Shown piece after piece: positions 55,967 to 64,000 of a stretch of DNA of 64,000 nucleotides. The notes beneath the pieces were generated by a model. The model was not told the DNA's origin. It was given only the letters and a program-made list of their open reading frames with translations, and did no database searches. The stretch is from positions 1 through 64,000 of the forward strand of contig NZ_JHXV01000010.1 in the NCBI RefSeq assembly GCF_000621625.1, in the 5' to 3' direction. A program made the translations under genes and the position numbers. Positions within the stretch are counted from its first letter, which is position 1. Each line of letters starts with the position of its first letter. This DNA comes from Crocinitomix catalasitica ATCC 23190. GTDB lineage: Bacteria > Bacteroidota > Bacteroidia > Flavobacteriales_D > Crocinitomicaceae.

Positions 55967-57847
55967 ATGTCGGATATTATAAAATTATTACCCGATCATA
56001 TTGCGAATCAAATTGCAGCTGGGGAAGTTGTGCAAAGACCAGCTTCGGTTGTGAAAGAATTAATTGAAAATTCTATCGATGCAGGGGCTTCAACGGTTAA
56101 TTTGGTCGTAAAGGATGGTGGTAGAACTTTAATACAAATCATAGATAATGGTTGCGGAATGTCTGCAATCGATGCACGGATGTCATTTGAAAGACATGCT
56201 ACGAGTAAAATAGCAAAGGCAGATGATTTATTCGCCTTACAAACTAAAGGGTTTAGGGGAGAAGCAATGGCGTCTATTGCTGCAGTTGCTCATGTTAGTT
56301 TGAAGACTCGCTTGCATGATGAGGAATTAGGAACTGAAATTATTAATGAAGGGTCTAAAATTATTAGTCAAGAAGCAGTGATGGCTGCTCCTGGTACTTC
56401 TATATCTGTTAAAAACCTATTCTTTAATATTCCAGCCCGAAGAAATTTTTTAGGGACGAATACAACTGAGTATCGTAAAATTTTGGATGAATTTTTACGT
56501 GTAGCCTTAGTTCATCCTGATATCTCATTTACTTTTCACCACAACGATGATGAAATTTATAACTTATCAGGTCAGGGGTTACGTCAACGAATCGTTCAAA
56601 TTTATGGCGCAAAATTTAATCAAAGACTCGTGCCTGTTAATGAGGAAACTGATCTGATTCAAATAACTGGTTTTATTGTAAAACCCGAGTTTTCTAAAGC
56701 TGCTAAAGATCAAAGTTTTTTCTTTGTGAATAATAGATTCTTTAAGGATCGTTATTTTAATCATGCCGTATTAAATGCTTATGAAGGACTCGTTCCTTCT
56801 GGTAAATTCCCGCCTTATTTTCTTTATTTTACAGTGCCTACACAATCAATTGATGTGAATGTACACCCAACTAAAACGGAGATAAAATTTGAAGAAAATC
56901 AAGCGATTTATGCGATTATTCGAAGCGCGGTTAAACAAGCGCTTGGCCAATTTAATATCGCGCCAAGTCTAGATTTTGAACAGGAAAGAAGCTTTAACGT
57001 TCCACCATTAAAGAAAGGACAGACGGTTCAAATGCCACATATTCAGGTCAATCCTGATTTTAATCCTTTTAAAACAACATCGAATAGCGGTTCGAATAAT
57101 TCAACGGGCTTATCAAGTACAAAACGATCTAATGGTTTTAGTAATATTCAACCGCAAAAAGGGGATTGGGAAAACTTTTATGGAGAAATTGATGCGTTGA
57201 AGCAAGAGGATAATCCAGTTGAGGAAAATGAAGAGTTTGAACCACAAGCTACAACAATTGAGTCTGTAATGAATGATGATTTTATTGTGGAGCGTAAAAA
57301 GCCAACGCAAATAAACGATAAATACATTCTAACTTCAATTAAGCAGGGGTTTTTATTAATAGATCAATATCGTGCGCATTGCCGAATTCTATTTGATGAA
57401 ATTATAGCTGCTAATAAAGGAATAACACAATCTCAAAAGTTATTATTTGTTGAGGAAATAGAGATTGATAAAACGGATATTGTTGCTTGGGATGAGATTT
57501 TGGATGAATTGAACAATTTAGGATTTGAATTGACAAGAAAGGATACCATTTTGGAAATTGCAGGTGTTCCAGTGAATATTAAAGATAAAAACCCGCAAAG
57601 GATCTTATTAGAAATTTTTGAGAACTATAAAAATACAATGCAATCTGATGCGATTTCAATTCATGAAATTGTAGCCTTATCAGCGGCAAGCGCCATGGCA
57701 ACAAAAGGGGGGAATAAATTGACTGGTGATGAAATGGAATACATAACGGATGCGCTTTTTGCATCTAGTGCTCCGCAAATATCACCACACGGCAAAAAAA
57801 TTATTGAAACATTTACTTTAGAAGAAATATCAAAAAGATTTAACTAA
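55967..57847 (+). CDS. mutL: DNA mismatch repair protein MutL with degenerate endonuclease motifs
   Basis: A 626-aa MutL. The N-terminal ATPase (about 1-330) is intact: KELIENSIDAGAS, IDNGCGMS, LQTKGFRGEAMASIA, and NNRFFKDRYFNHAV and VDVNVHPTKTEIKF. After a variable linker (about 345-445), the C-terminal dimerisation domain lacks the metal-nuclease signature: the site usually DQHAxxExxxxE reads DQYRAHCRILFDE (466-478), and the CPHGRP-type motif reads SPHGKK (606-611). So nicking by MutL itself is unlikely (inference). The operon continues with two rhomboid genes. ATG at 55967. Confidence 0.95.
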   Translation: MSDIIKLLPDHIANQIAAGEVVQRPASVVKELIENSIDAGASTVNLVVKDGGRTLIQIIDNGCGMSAIDARMSFERHATSKIAKADDLFALQTKGFRGEAMASIAAVAHVSLKTRLHDEELGTEIINEGSKIISQEAVMAAPGTSISVKNLFFNIPARRNFLGTNTTEYRKILDEFLRVALVHPDISFTFHHNDDEIYNLSGQGLRQRIVQIYGAKFNQRLVPVNEETDLIQITGFIVKPEFSKAAKDQSFFFVNNRFFKDRYFNHAVLNAYEGLVPSGKFPPYFLYFTVPTQSIDVNVHPTKTEIKFEENQAIYAIIRSAVKQALGQFNIAPSLDFEQERSFNVPPLKKGQTVQMPHIQVNPDFNPFKTTSNSGSNNSTGLSSTKRSNGFSNIQPQKGDWENFYGEIDALKQEDNPVEENEEFEPQATTIESVMNDDFIVERKKPTQINDKYILTSIKQGFLLIDQYRAHCRILFDEIIAANKGITQSQKLLFVEEIEIDKTDIVAWDEILDELNNLGFELTRKDTILEIAGVPVNIKDKNPQRILLEIFENYKNTMQSDAISIHEIVALSAASAMATKGGNKLTGDEMEYITDALFASSAPQISPHGKKIIETFTLEEISKRFN

Positions 57848-58572
57848 TGCTACAGAACATTTTCCGGAACATGCAACCCGTCGTTAAAAACTTGCTAATA
57901 ATTAATGTTATTTTTTTCTTTGCGACTTTTGTATTCCAACAACAGAATATAAGTCTGATTAATTTATTGGGCCTACACTATATTGATTCTCCACTTTTCG
58001 AGCCTTATCAATTGGTGACGCACTTTTTTATGCATGCCAATTTCCCGCATATCTTATTCAATATGTTTGCTGTTGTGATTTTTGGAAATATGCTCGAACG
58101 AATTTGGGGTGCGAAGAAATTCTTAATTTTCTATTTCGTAACAGCATTGGGCGCTGCGGTATTACATCAATTTATTCAAGGACTTGAAGTTTATAGTGCA
58201 TCTGGATCTTGGCTGCCTGTTTTTAATGGTATTTTTGAAATTCAAGGAGACATGGTTCAATATCCAAGCACAATTAAAGATTTTAATTCTGTTTGGACTA
58301 CGATTAATATTCCTACCGTTGGTGCTTCTGGTGCTGTATACGGTTTAATTATGGCGGTTGCTTTATTGTTCCCGAATACTGAGGTGTATCTTTATTTTGC
58401 CATTCCTGTTAAAATGAAATGGCTTGCATTAGGTTTAGCGGCTATCGCACTATTCAACGGATTTCAAAATAATCCAGGAGATTCTGTAGCGCATTTTGCC
58501 CATTTAGGAGGTATGTTATTCGGATTTATTATGATTAAAATTTGGCAACGTCAAAGAACTGATTTTTATTAA
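57847..58572 (+). CDS. Rhomboid-family intramembrane serine protease
   Basis: A 241-aa GlpG-like protein of six or so membrane helices. Seen: THFFMHANFPHILFNMFAVVIFG with the rhomboid loop and His/Asn (about 58-80), the catalytic motif VGASGAVYGLIMAVALL (GASG, Ser at about 162), and VAHFAHLGGMLFGF with the catalytic His (about 216). Cuts membrane-embedded substrates; the substrate is unknown. The ATG shares one base with the mutL stop (TAATG), so it is co-translated. Confidence 0.9.
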   Translation: MLQNIFRNMQPVVKNLLIINVIFFFATFVFQQQNISLINLLGLHYIDSPLFEPYQLVTHFFMHANFPHILFNMFAVVIFGNMLERIWGAKKFLIFYFVTALGAAVLHQFIQGLEVYSASGSWLPVFNGIFEIQGDMVQYPSTIKDFNSVWTTINIPTVGASGAVYGLIMAVALLFPNTEVYLYFAIPVKMKWLALGLAAIALFNGFQNNPGDSVAHFAHLGGMLFGFIMIKIWQRQRTDFY

Positions 58573-58574
58573 TT

Positions 58575-59489
58575 ATGGAAGGGGAACGAATTATAGATTT
58601 TATTAAACGAAGTATTCGTGAGTCTGGTCTTACAGGGAAGATTATTGCTGTAAACGCAATTGTTTTCATGTTCTTTGTACTGTTAAGATTGATAGGATAC
58701 TTGTTTCAGTTTAGAGGATTAGAGGATACTGTGAAGATGTATTTTGTTGCGCCAGGAAATCCAGCGGAGCTATTATATAAACCGTGGTCGTTAATCACAC
58801 AGCTGTTCACACATGCCGACTTTTTCCACTTCTTCTTCAACATGTTCATTTTGTATTTTGTTGCAAGAATTTTTATCCATTTCTTCGGTGAAAGACGATT
58901 GTTGACCACCTATTTATTGGGGGGGATATTTGCATATTTGATACATATAATAGCGTATTATATTTTTCCCGCTTATACAATGACTTCTGCACCTCCTATA
59001 ACTGGAGCTTCGGCTTCTATAATGGCGGTGTTTATCGCTTCGGCGATTCACCAACCTAGCTTTAAAGTGAATTTATTTGGTGCTTTTCCAATGCCGCTTA
59101 TTTTATTAGCCGTATTGTATGTGATCTCAGATTTAGTTGGAATAGGTAGCAATGATAATGTTGCACATTTTGCACATTTAGGTGGAGCACTTTTTGGTGG
59201 TTTGTCTGTATTGAATATTCATTCGAAATCGAACTTTATGAATCGTTTTGATAAATGGTTCTATAGCTATAATTGGTCAAAAATATCGTTGAAGAGGAAA
59301 CCTAAAATGAAGGTCTACTCTCAATCAAAAAAAACGGCAAAAGAGATGACTGATGAGGAATTTAATGCCTCAAAAGTTGAAAAACAAAAACGGGTAGATG
59401 CAATTTTAGACAAGATTGCTAAAAAAGGTTACGACGGTCTGAATAAGGCTGAAAAAGACTTCTTATTTAATGAAAGTAAGCGAAAATAA
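58575..59489 (+). CDS. Second rhomboid-family protein with a C-terminal extension
   Basis: A 304-aa rhomboid paralog: TQLFTHADFFHFFFNMFILYFV, the catalytic motif ITGASASIMAVFIASAI (GASA, Ser at about 142-144) and VAHFAHLGGALFGG (His about 200). After the membrane part (about 215-304) it has a soluble basic tail with KKTAKEMTDEEFNASKVEKQKRVDA and KAEKDFLFNESKRK. Active-site Ser and His are present, so it is probably active. It starts 2 nt after the first rhomboid. The last 20 nt overlap the next gene, indicating tight coupling. Confidence 0.88.
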   Translation: MEGERIIDFIKRSIRESGLTGKIIAVNAIVFMFFVLLRLIGYLFQFRGLEDTVKMYFVAPGNPAELLYKPWSLITQLFTHADFFHFFFNMFILYFVARIFIHFFGERRLLTTYLLGGIFAYLIHIIAYYIFPAYTMTSAPPITGASASIMAVFIASAIHQPSFKVNLFGAFPMPLILLAVLYVISDLVGIGSNDNVAHFAHLGGALFGGLSVLNIHSKSNFMNRFDKWFYSYNWSKISLKRKPKMKVYSQSKKTAKEMTDEEFNASKVEKQKRVDAILDKIAKKGYDGLNKAEKDFLFNESKRK

Positions 59490-60585
59490 ACGCAAATTAG
59501 GTCTTCTATTAAAATTGATGATCCTAATGAATGTGCTCAACTCTTTTGGGTTGATAGCAGCATATATGGCCACGCATATATCGCCGACTTCGTTCGTCTA
59601 CTTTAGTTTTTTCGGATTGACTTTTCCCATTTGGCTAACTATCGAAGTGTTATTTATTGTTTTCTGGTTGTTCTTCTCCAAAAAGCTAATGCTCATTTCT
59701 TTTGTGACGATTCTGCTAGGATTTAATCATGTAACAAATTTCTTTGCAGTGAATATGATTGATAGCAAAATGACTGCATCAGTAAAGATCTTATCTTATA
59801 ATGTTAAAATTTTCAATTTGTATGACCTCGAGAATCGGGAATCTCTTCGAGATGCAAATTTTAAATTCTTACAGGAAGAAGATGCGGGGATCTACTGTTT
59901 TCAAGAATTCTATCATCAAGAAACAGAAGGAGTTAATCCTTTTATAACTAAGGATCATTTAGTGGAGATATTAAACACGCCATATCATCACGAACGATAT
60001 ACGCATGAAATGTCACATAAACGATATTTTGGTGTTGCAACTTTCTCTCGTTACCCTATAATTGGTAAGGGGGAAATAGCTTTCGAAAACGATGCGAATA
60101 ACTTTTGTATTTATTCTGATATCGTAGTAAATGAAGATACTTTTCGCGTGTTTAATGGTCATTTAGGTTCTATTCGATTCCAAAATGACGATTATAAATT
60201 CTTTGACGAAACGGAAGACAAAAAGAAATATGTCAATGAAGAAGCTGGTCAACGAATCTATAATCTATTAAAGAATGCTTTTATTAAACGTTCAAGTCAA
60301 GCGGAAAAAGTAGCCAAAGAAATTGAGAATTCTCCTTATCCTGCTATTTTCTGTGGTGATCTTAATGATACGCCTGTATCTTATGCTTATACGCAGTTTG
60401 AAGATCAATTAGACGATGCTTTTGTTGCTTCAGGAAATGGAATAGGGCAGACATATATTGGAAAGATTCCATCAAATAGAATCGATTATATTTTTTATGA
60501 TCCGGATTTAAAATCTAAAGATTTTGAAACGCATTCAGTGAGTTTCTCAGACCACAAAGCTGTCTCTTGTTGGATTGGAAAATAA
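59470..60585 (+). CDS. Membrane-anchored endonuclease/exonuclease/phosphatase-family protein
   Basis: A 371-aa protein. Three hydrophobic segments fill about 10-100 (LGLLLKLMILMNVLNSFGLI). The C-terminal EEP fold (about 108-371) shows ILSYNVKIFNLYDL (strand with the metal Asn), CFQEFYHQE (catalytic Glu), VFNGHLGSI with the His, FCGDLNDTPVSYAY (the conserved GDxN) and the final FSDHKAVSCWIG (catalytic His). Hydrolyses phosphodiester or phosphate bonds in lipids or nucleic acid; the substrate is unknown. ATG at 59470 overlaps the second rhomboid gene by 20 nt. It ends the operon, which is convergent with purE. Confidence 0.88.
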   Translation: MKVSENKRKLGLLLKLMILMNVLNSFGLIAAYMATHISPTSFVYFSFFGLTFPIWLTIEVLFIVFWLFFSKKLMLISFVTILLGFNHVTNFFAVNMIDSKMTASVKILSYNVKIFNLYDLENRESLRDANFKFLQEEDAGIYCFQEFYHQETEGVNPFITKDHLVEILNTPYHHERYTHEMSHKRYFGVATFSRYPIIGKGEIAFENDANNFCIYSDIVVNEDTFRVFNGHLGSIRFQNDDYKFFDETEDKKKYVNEEAGQRIYNLLKNAFIKRSSQAEKVAKEIENSPYPAIFCGDLNDTPVSYAYTQFEDQLDDAFVASGNGIGQTYIGKIPSNRIDYIFYDPDLKSKDFETHSVSFSDHKAVSCWIGK

Positions 60586-60596
60586 CTTAAAGCGAC

Positions 60597-61088
60597 TTAA
60601 TTATTTTCTTCCATTTCTTTAGCTGTTTCTAGTACTTTGTCTTTTAAACTTGCTTTATAAGCTATAATTCTATTTAAGACTTCAGGATTTGCAGACCCGA
60701 TAATACTTGCTGCCAAAATTCCAGCGTTCTTCGCACCATCTAATGCTACAGTTGCAACTGGAATTCCTCCAGGCATTTGAAGAATGGATAGAATAGAATC
60801 CCAACCGTCAATTGAGTTGCTTGATAAAATTGGAACGCCAATAACGGGTAATGGTGTAATTGATGCCATCATACCTGGTAAATGAGCTGCTCCACCTGCA
60901 CCCGCAATAATCACTTTGATTCCTCTCTTATGCGCCTCACGACCATAATCAAACATGCGTTCTGGTGTACGATGTGCAGAAACAACAGTCATTTCGAATG
61001 CTATATTAAATTCCTTTAACATGTCTGCAGCTTGCTGCATTACTGGCAAGTCAGACTTGCTCCCCATTATAATACCAACTTCAATCAT
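60597..61088 (-). CDS. purE: N5-carboxyaminoimidazole ribonucleotide mutase
   Basis: A 163-aa class I PurE, converting N5-CAIR to CAIR in purine synthesis. Seen: VGIIMGSKSDLPVMQQA (phosphate binding), TVVSAHRTPERMFDYG with the conserved SAHRTP motif, GAGGAAHLPGMMAS with the catalytic His, and GWDSILSILQMPGGIPVATV. ATG at 61088 overlaps the upstream acyltransferase gene by 8 nt, so purK-acyltransferase-purE are read together. Partner PurK is two genes upstream. Confidence 0.96.
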   Translation of the reverse strand: MIEVGIIMGSKSDLPVMQQAADMLKEFNIAFEMTVVSAHRTPERMFDYGREAHKRGIKVIIAGAGGAAHLPGMMASITPLPVIGVPILSSNSIDGWDSILSILQMPGGIPVATVALDGAKNAGILAASIIGSANPEVLNRIIAYKASLKDKVLETAKEMEENN

Positions 61089-62115
61089 ATTTATTTTTTA
61101 TGCGCTTATACTTGAATTTCTTCGATAAAATTATACTTGGTTTTTCAACTAATTTATAAAGTAAATAGGCTGCTACCCAAGAAATAATCAAAGCAAAAAT
61201 AATCATTAAATAGGGATAGTGGGTCGTCAAATAATGGGATCTTGTGAAATATAAGAATTGTTGACCGGTTAATCCGTGTATTAAATAGAAAGAATAGGAG
61301 ATTTTACCAGTTATATTAAAGAATTTGAATTGACTTGGTAATCCAAGAACTAAAATAAATGTAATTAAAGAAACGACAAGGTCTTGTGGCATGTAGAAAT
61401 AAGCTAAATCAAGAAGAATTATCCCTGCAATAACATAGTATACCCAATGTTTCTCAATTTGTCGAATGAAGAAAGTACACAGGCCTAGTAGAAAATAAGG
61501 AGCGCTTACGAAAAATGTATTCGCATTATTGGTATACAAGCCAAAAAGTAGTAAAAAAATTGCTATTCCAGCAAACAACCATTTACTTTTTGTAATTAAA
61601 GGAAATAACAGTCCAATTAATAAATAGAATTGTAGTTCGACTTTTAACGTGAGGAAAATAGGATTGATCCAAGTATTATCTGGAAAAAATGATTTTAACC
61701 ACTCAAATGCATTGATGAAATCAACCATAAAGAACCCATTCGCAAAAAGTTGGCGCCACTGAATATTGTATGGAGTGAGCCAAACATACTCAAAAAGAAA
61801 GTTCGTCCAAATTGTAATCAATGCAAGTACAATAAAGTAGGGAGGCAAAAGTCGAGAAAGTCGTTTTCCTAAATATTGAAAATAATCTCGAATGTGGTAA
61901 CCACCATAATACAAAGCGTAAGGGATGATAAAACCAGAAATAATATAAAACATTTCTACTCCTTGAGCACCAAAGTGAAAGGCCTGACGGATATCTTCAT
62001 TGGCAATTAAGGGAATATTCTCACTAGTATGATTGGTAAAATGAAATAATGCAACAGAAAGGGCTGCAATAGCCCTTATAAACTCAATATGATTAAGATG
62101 CTGCTTATTTTCCAA
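61081..62115 (-). CDS. Acyltransferase-3-family membrane protein inside purEK, TTG start
   Basis: A 344-aa polytopic membrane protein with about ten hydrophobic segments. HIEFIRAIAALSVALFHFTNH at the N-terminus is the acyltransferase-3 signature (RxxAxxxVxxxH), and YIISGFIIPYALYYG and PYFLLGLCTFFIRQIEKHW fit the family. It probably adds acetyl or acyl groups to surface polysaccharide or lipid. Frame begins with TTG at 62115; no ATG precedes the conserved start, and the frame overlaps purK (11 nt) and purE (8 nt). Its place between two purine genes is odd and gives translational coupling. Confidence 0.85.
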   Translation of the reverse strand: MENKQHLNHIEFIRAIAALSVALFHFTNHTSENIPLIANEDIRQAFHFGAQGVEMFYIISGFIIPYALYYGGYHIRDYFQYLGKRLSRLLPPYFIVLALITIWTNFLFEYVWLTPYNIQWRQLFANGFFMVDFINAFEWLKSFFPDNTWINPIFLTLKVELQFYLLIGLLFPLITKSKWLFAGIAIFLLLFGLYTNNANTFFVSAPYFLLGLCTFFIRQIEKHWVYYVIAGIILLDLAYFYMPQDLVVSLITFILVLGLPSQFKFFNITGKISYSFYLIHGLTGQQFLYFTRSHYLTTHYPYLMIIFALIISWVAAYLLYKLVEKPSIILSKKFKYKRIKNKYD

Positions 62116-63250
62116 CTGCTTTTAGCGTTTCTTTGACTTTAACTGCAATTTCCTTTGCCGTATCTAATTCCGGATTAAGGATCGTAATATGGCCCATTTT
62201 ACGAAAAGGTTTTGTTTCCCTTTTACCGTATAAATGCGGATAAACACCTGGCCAATTCATGATTTTCTCAAATCCTTGATATTTTACTTCTCCAAAATTC
62301 TCTTTTTCACCCAAAAGATTAACCATAACCGATGGCTGAAGCATTCCAGTTGCGCCTAAAGGTAAGTTTAAGATTGCACGTAAATGTTGCTGATATTGTG
62401 AAGTATAATTGGCCTCAATGGTTTGGTGTCCGCTATTGTGCGGACGAGGAGCAACTTCATTAACCAATACTTGCCCCGTCTTCGTTAAAAACAATTCTAC
62501 TGCTAAAATTCCAACCATACCAAGCTTTTCAATTATGCTTTCAGCAATATCCTTAGCTACTTCTTCAATTGAAGGGGAAACATTGGCAGGCGCAAATAAA
62601 AACTCTACCAAATTGGCCTCAGGATTAAATTCTAACTCGACCAATGGATAAGATTTAATTTGTCCATCAGCATTCCGCGAAACAATAACTGATAATTCTT
62701 TTTCAAAATCTACAAACGATTCTAAAACACTTGCTTCGCTAAATCCTAATTCAAAATCAGCGCTTGACTTAATGGCTTGTACACCACGACCATCGTATCC
62801 ACCTGTTCTTAATTTTTGCATGAATGGCAAAAAGTCTTGATGATCAGAAAGTGATTCGTTCTCTGCAATCAATTTAAATGGAGCGGTAGGAATCTTATTT
62901 TCTGAATAGAAAGACTTTTGTAATCCTTTGTCTTTTATCAAACGAATGATATGAGGCTGCGGATAAACTTTTTTTCCTTCTTGTTCCAACTTTTCAAGAG
63001 CATCAACATTGACATTTTCTATTTCAATCGTGATGACATCCTTATCTTTCCCAAAATTATAAACGGTATCAAAATCTAAAATACTACCCAAGGTAAATTC
63101 TTTGGCAATATTCCTGCATGGCGCATTTTCGTCTGAATCTAAGATGTGAACTTCTACATCAAAGTCAATCGCTTCTTGAATAAACATGCGGCCTAATTGA
63201 CCGCCGCCTAGAATGCCAATCTTCATTCCTGATTGATAAAAACTACTCAT
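62105..63250 (-). CDS. purK: N5-carboxyaminoimidazole ribonucleotide synthase
   Basis: A 381-aa ATP-grasp enzyme making N5-CAIR from AIR, bicarbonate and ATP. Seen: KIGILGGGQLGRMFIQEA (about 10-27), the ATP-grasp sequence LRTGGYDGRGVQAI, LESFVDFEKELSVIVSRN, GILAVELFLTKTGQVLVNEVAPRPHNSGHQTIEA with conserved NEVAPRPHNSGH. ATG at 63250; Bacteroidota PurK usually has a short tail before the LGGGQLG loop, so this start fits better than the later ATG. First gene of the purK-acyltransferase-purE operon. Confidence 0.96.
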   Translation of the reverse strand: MSSFYQSGMKIGILGGGQLGRMFIQEAIDFDVEVHILDSDENAPCRNIAKEFTLGSILDFDTVYNFGKDKDVITIEIENVNVDALEKLEQEGKKVYPQPHIIRLIKDKGLQKSFYSENKIPTAPFKLIAENESLSDHQDFLPFMQKLRTGGYDGRGVQAIKSSADFELGFSEASVLESFVDFEKELSVIVSRNADGQIKSYPLVELEFNPEANLVEFLFAPANVSPSIEEVAKDIAESIIEKLGMVGILAVELFLTKTGQVLVNEVAPRPHNSGHQTIEANYTSQYQQHLRAILNLPLGATGMLQPSVMVNLLGEKENFGEVKYQGFEKIMNWPGVYPHLYGKRETKPFRKMGHITILNPELDTAKEIAVKVKETLKAVGK

Positions 63251-63285
63251 GTTACAAATTTAATATTCTTTTAAAGTTAGGGAAC

Positions 63286-63314
63286 AAAAAAAGCCCCTTG
63301 GTCACAAGGAGCTT
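63286..63314 (-). terminator. Terminator of rpmH
   Basis: Stem AGCCCCTTG (63292-63300) / CAAGGAGCT (63305-63313) with one mismatch and a 4-nt loop. On the minus strand it runs into seven U residues. Confidence 0.85.
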
Positions 63315-63336
63315 ATAATAATATCGCGAAAGTATA

Positions 63337-63498
63337 TTATCTCTTAGCTAAAGTTTCTGAAGAAACTGATAATTTCTTTCTTCCTTTTCTTCTTCTACCG
63401 TTGATAATAGCTCTACCGTTTTTAGTAGCCATTCGACTTCTAAATCCGTGCTTATTTCTTCTTTTTCTAATTGATGGTTGAAACGTTCTCTTGCTCAT
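63337..63498 (-). CDS. rpmH: Ribosomal protein L34
   Basis: A 53-aa, very basic L34. Reads [20 protein letters not shown], then [26 protein letters not shown], the family's core, ending ETLAKR. Start ATG at 63498, stop TAA at 63337. A TATCTTTG -7 element lies about 60 nt upstream. It is a single gene with its own terminator and no adjacent rnpA. Confidence 0.97.
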   Translation of the reverse strand: MSKRTFQPSIRKRRNKHGFRSRMATKNGRAIINGRRRKGRKKLSVSSETLAKR

Positions 63499-63556
63499 TG
63501 TCCTATATATTATAAAATACTTTTATTTCTTCTTCTAAATTTCCTCTAAGGGAGTG

Positions 63557-63564
63557 CAAAGATA
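63557..63564 (-). promoter_or_regulatory. -7 element for rpmH
   Basis: The minus strand reads TATCTTTG, a match to TAnnTTTG, about 59-66 nt before the ATG at 63498. Confidence 0.6.
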
Positions 63565-63674
63565 AAACAAAAATATAGAGTACAAAATTTTATTTGCGAT
63601 TTTTCGAAATTATGTAATTATTATGACATTCACTCCATATAAAGACCTTAATTTTACGCTTTTTAAGTCGAATT

Positions 63675-64000
63675 ATGTTTGGAAGAAATAGTAAGAAAGA
63701 TAAAGTTACATTGTCAGAAGATGCTTATAAAAAGGCGAGACGCTTTTTTAAATTCTTAAAACCTTATAGGTCGGTATACCTTGTCGGTTGGTTGTTTTTA
63801 ATTTTATCAAGTATCACATCTATGTTATTCCCTGCTTTAATGGGACAGTTATTGGGAACAAATGGCGATGAAAAGCCAATTGTAGACATTCCAAATGTTG
63901 ATTTAACCAATATAAATACCATACTTATAGTAATGTTGGTTGTTTTTGGTGCTCAAGCTGTATTTTCGTTCATTCGAATTGTACTTTTTAATCATGTAAC
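63675..64000 (+). CDS. ABC exporter, partial (runs off the window)
   Basis: The first 108 residues of an open frame from ATG 63675. A basic N-terminus (MFGRNSKKDKVTLSEDAYKK) leads to RFFKFLKPYRSVYLVGWL and a first transmembrane helix ending LSSITSMLFPALMGQLLG, then a periplasmic-type loop and a second hydrophobic stretch (ILIVMLVVFGAQAVFSFIRIV). This is the transmembrane domain of a type IV (MsbA/BmrA-like) ABC exporter; the ATPase half is outside the window. The substrate cannot be given. It diverges from rpmH. Confidence 0.8.
   Translation, partial: MFGRNSKKDKVTLSEDAYKKARRFFKFLKPYRSVYLVGWLFLILSSITSMLFPALMGQLLGTNGDEKPIVDIPNVDLTNINTILIVMLVVFGAQAVFSFIRIVLFNHV

Noticed and set aside
57113-57764. 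Minus-strand frames across mutL
   Set aside because: Antisense to mutL in a region of low-complexity linker; no supporting features.

Overview
The window is an AT-rich, gene-dense piece of a Bacteroidota chromosome, most likely from the order Flavobacteriales (inference). The sequence evidence is a T9SS-type C-terminal sorting domain on a secreted protein, a GldI-like FKBP lipoprotein next to nrnA, a bacillithiol synthase (bshA), a fused E1alpha/E1beta 2-oxoacid dehydrogenase, SGC/SC-type lipoprotein signals, weak or absent Shine-Dalgarno sequences, and many promoters with the Bacteroidota -7 element TAnnTTTG. No rRNA, tRNA, CRISPR array, prophage or insertion sequence was recognised. The content is mainly housekeeping, with a few odd loci.

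Layout. 0.1-2.2 kb: a truncated tandem paralog, an intact TlpA-like thioredoxin, and a ParD antitoxin whose ParE toxin gene is frameshifted. 2.2-6.7 kb: a minus-strand run ispH-uvrB-unknown, and a membrane thioredoxin. 6.8-12.2 kb: a small lipoprotein, an M20 amidohydrolase, a large TolB-propeller/outer-membrane-barrel protein and an MBL hydrolase. 12.4-16.7 kb: a small unknown protein, an M23 peptidase, alaS and a 58-aa membrane protein. 16.7-18.8 kb: an ECF sigma factor overlapped by a protein that joins a cytosolic segment, one membrane helix, a long linker and a beta-barrel. 19-24 kb: two FKBP lipoproteins with nrnA, two unknown exported proteins, dapA. 24-28 kb: ligA, mnmD, a thioesterase. 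28-38 kb: dnaA, a phosphatase/methyltransferase/DinB run, the E1 fusion, MOSC, SDR and a PaaE-like reductase. 38-48 kb: gyrB, a propeller-SpoIIE phosphatase, rplS, a T9SS cargo protein and small genes. 48-55 kb: a Cys-less lipoamide-dehydrogenase relative, YkgJ-like and SiaB-like proteins, bshA and a GH3-serine hydrolase fusion. 55-60.6 kb: a mutL-rhomboid-rhomboid-endonuclease/phosphatase operon. 60.6-64 kb: purK-acyltransferase-purE, rpmH and the start of an ABC exporter.

Gene strand changes near dnaA: almost everything left of about 27.2 kb is on the minus strand and most genes right of it are on plus. With dnaA, gyrB and rpmH all in this window, this is compatible with a nearby replication origin, but no convincing DnaA-box cluster was seen.

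The loci most worth a second look are the sigma-factor/trans-envelope barrel pair, the disulfide-less oxidoreductase, MutL with all endonuclease motifs degenerate, the acyltransferase embedded in purEK, the broken ParE with its intact antitoxin, and closely facing promoter pairs. I do not see a convincing wholly new multi-gene system.
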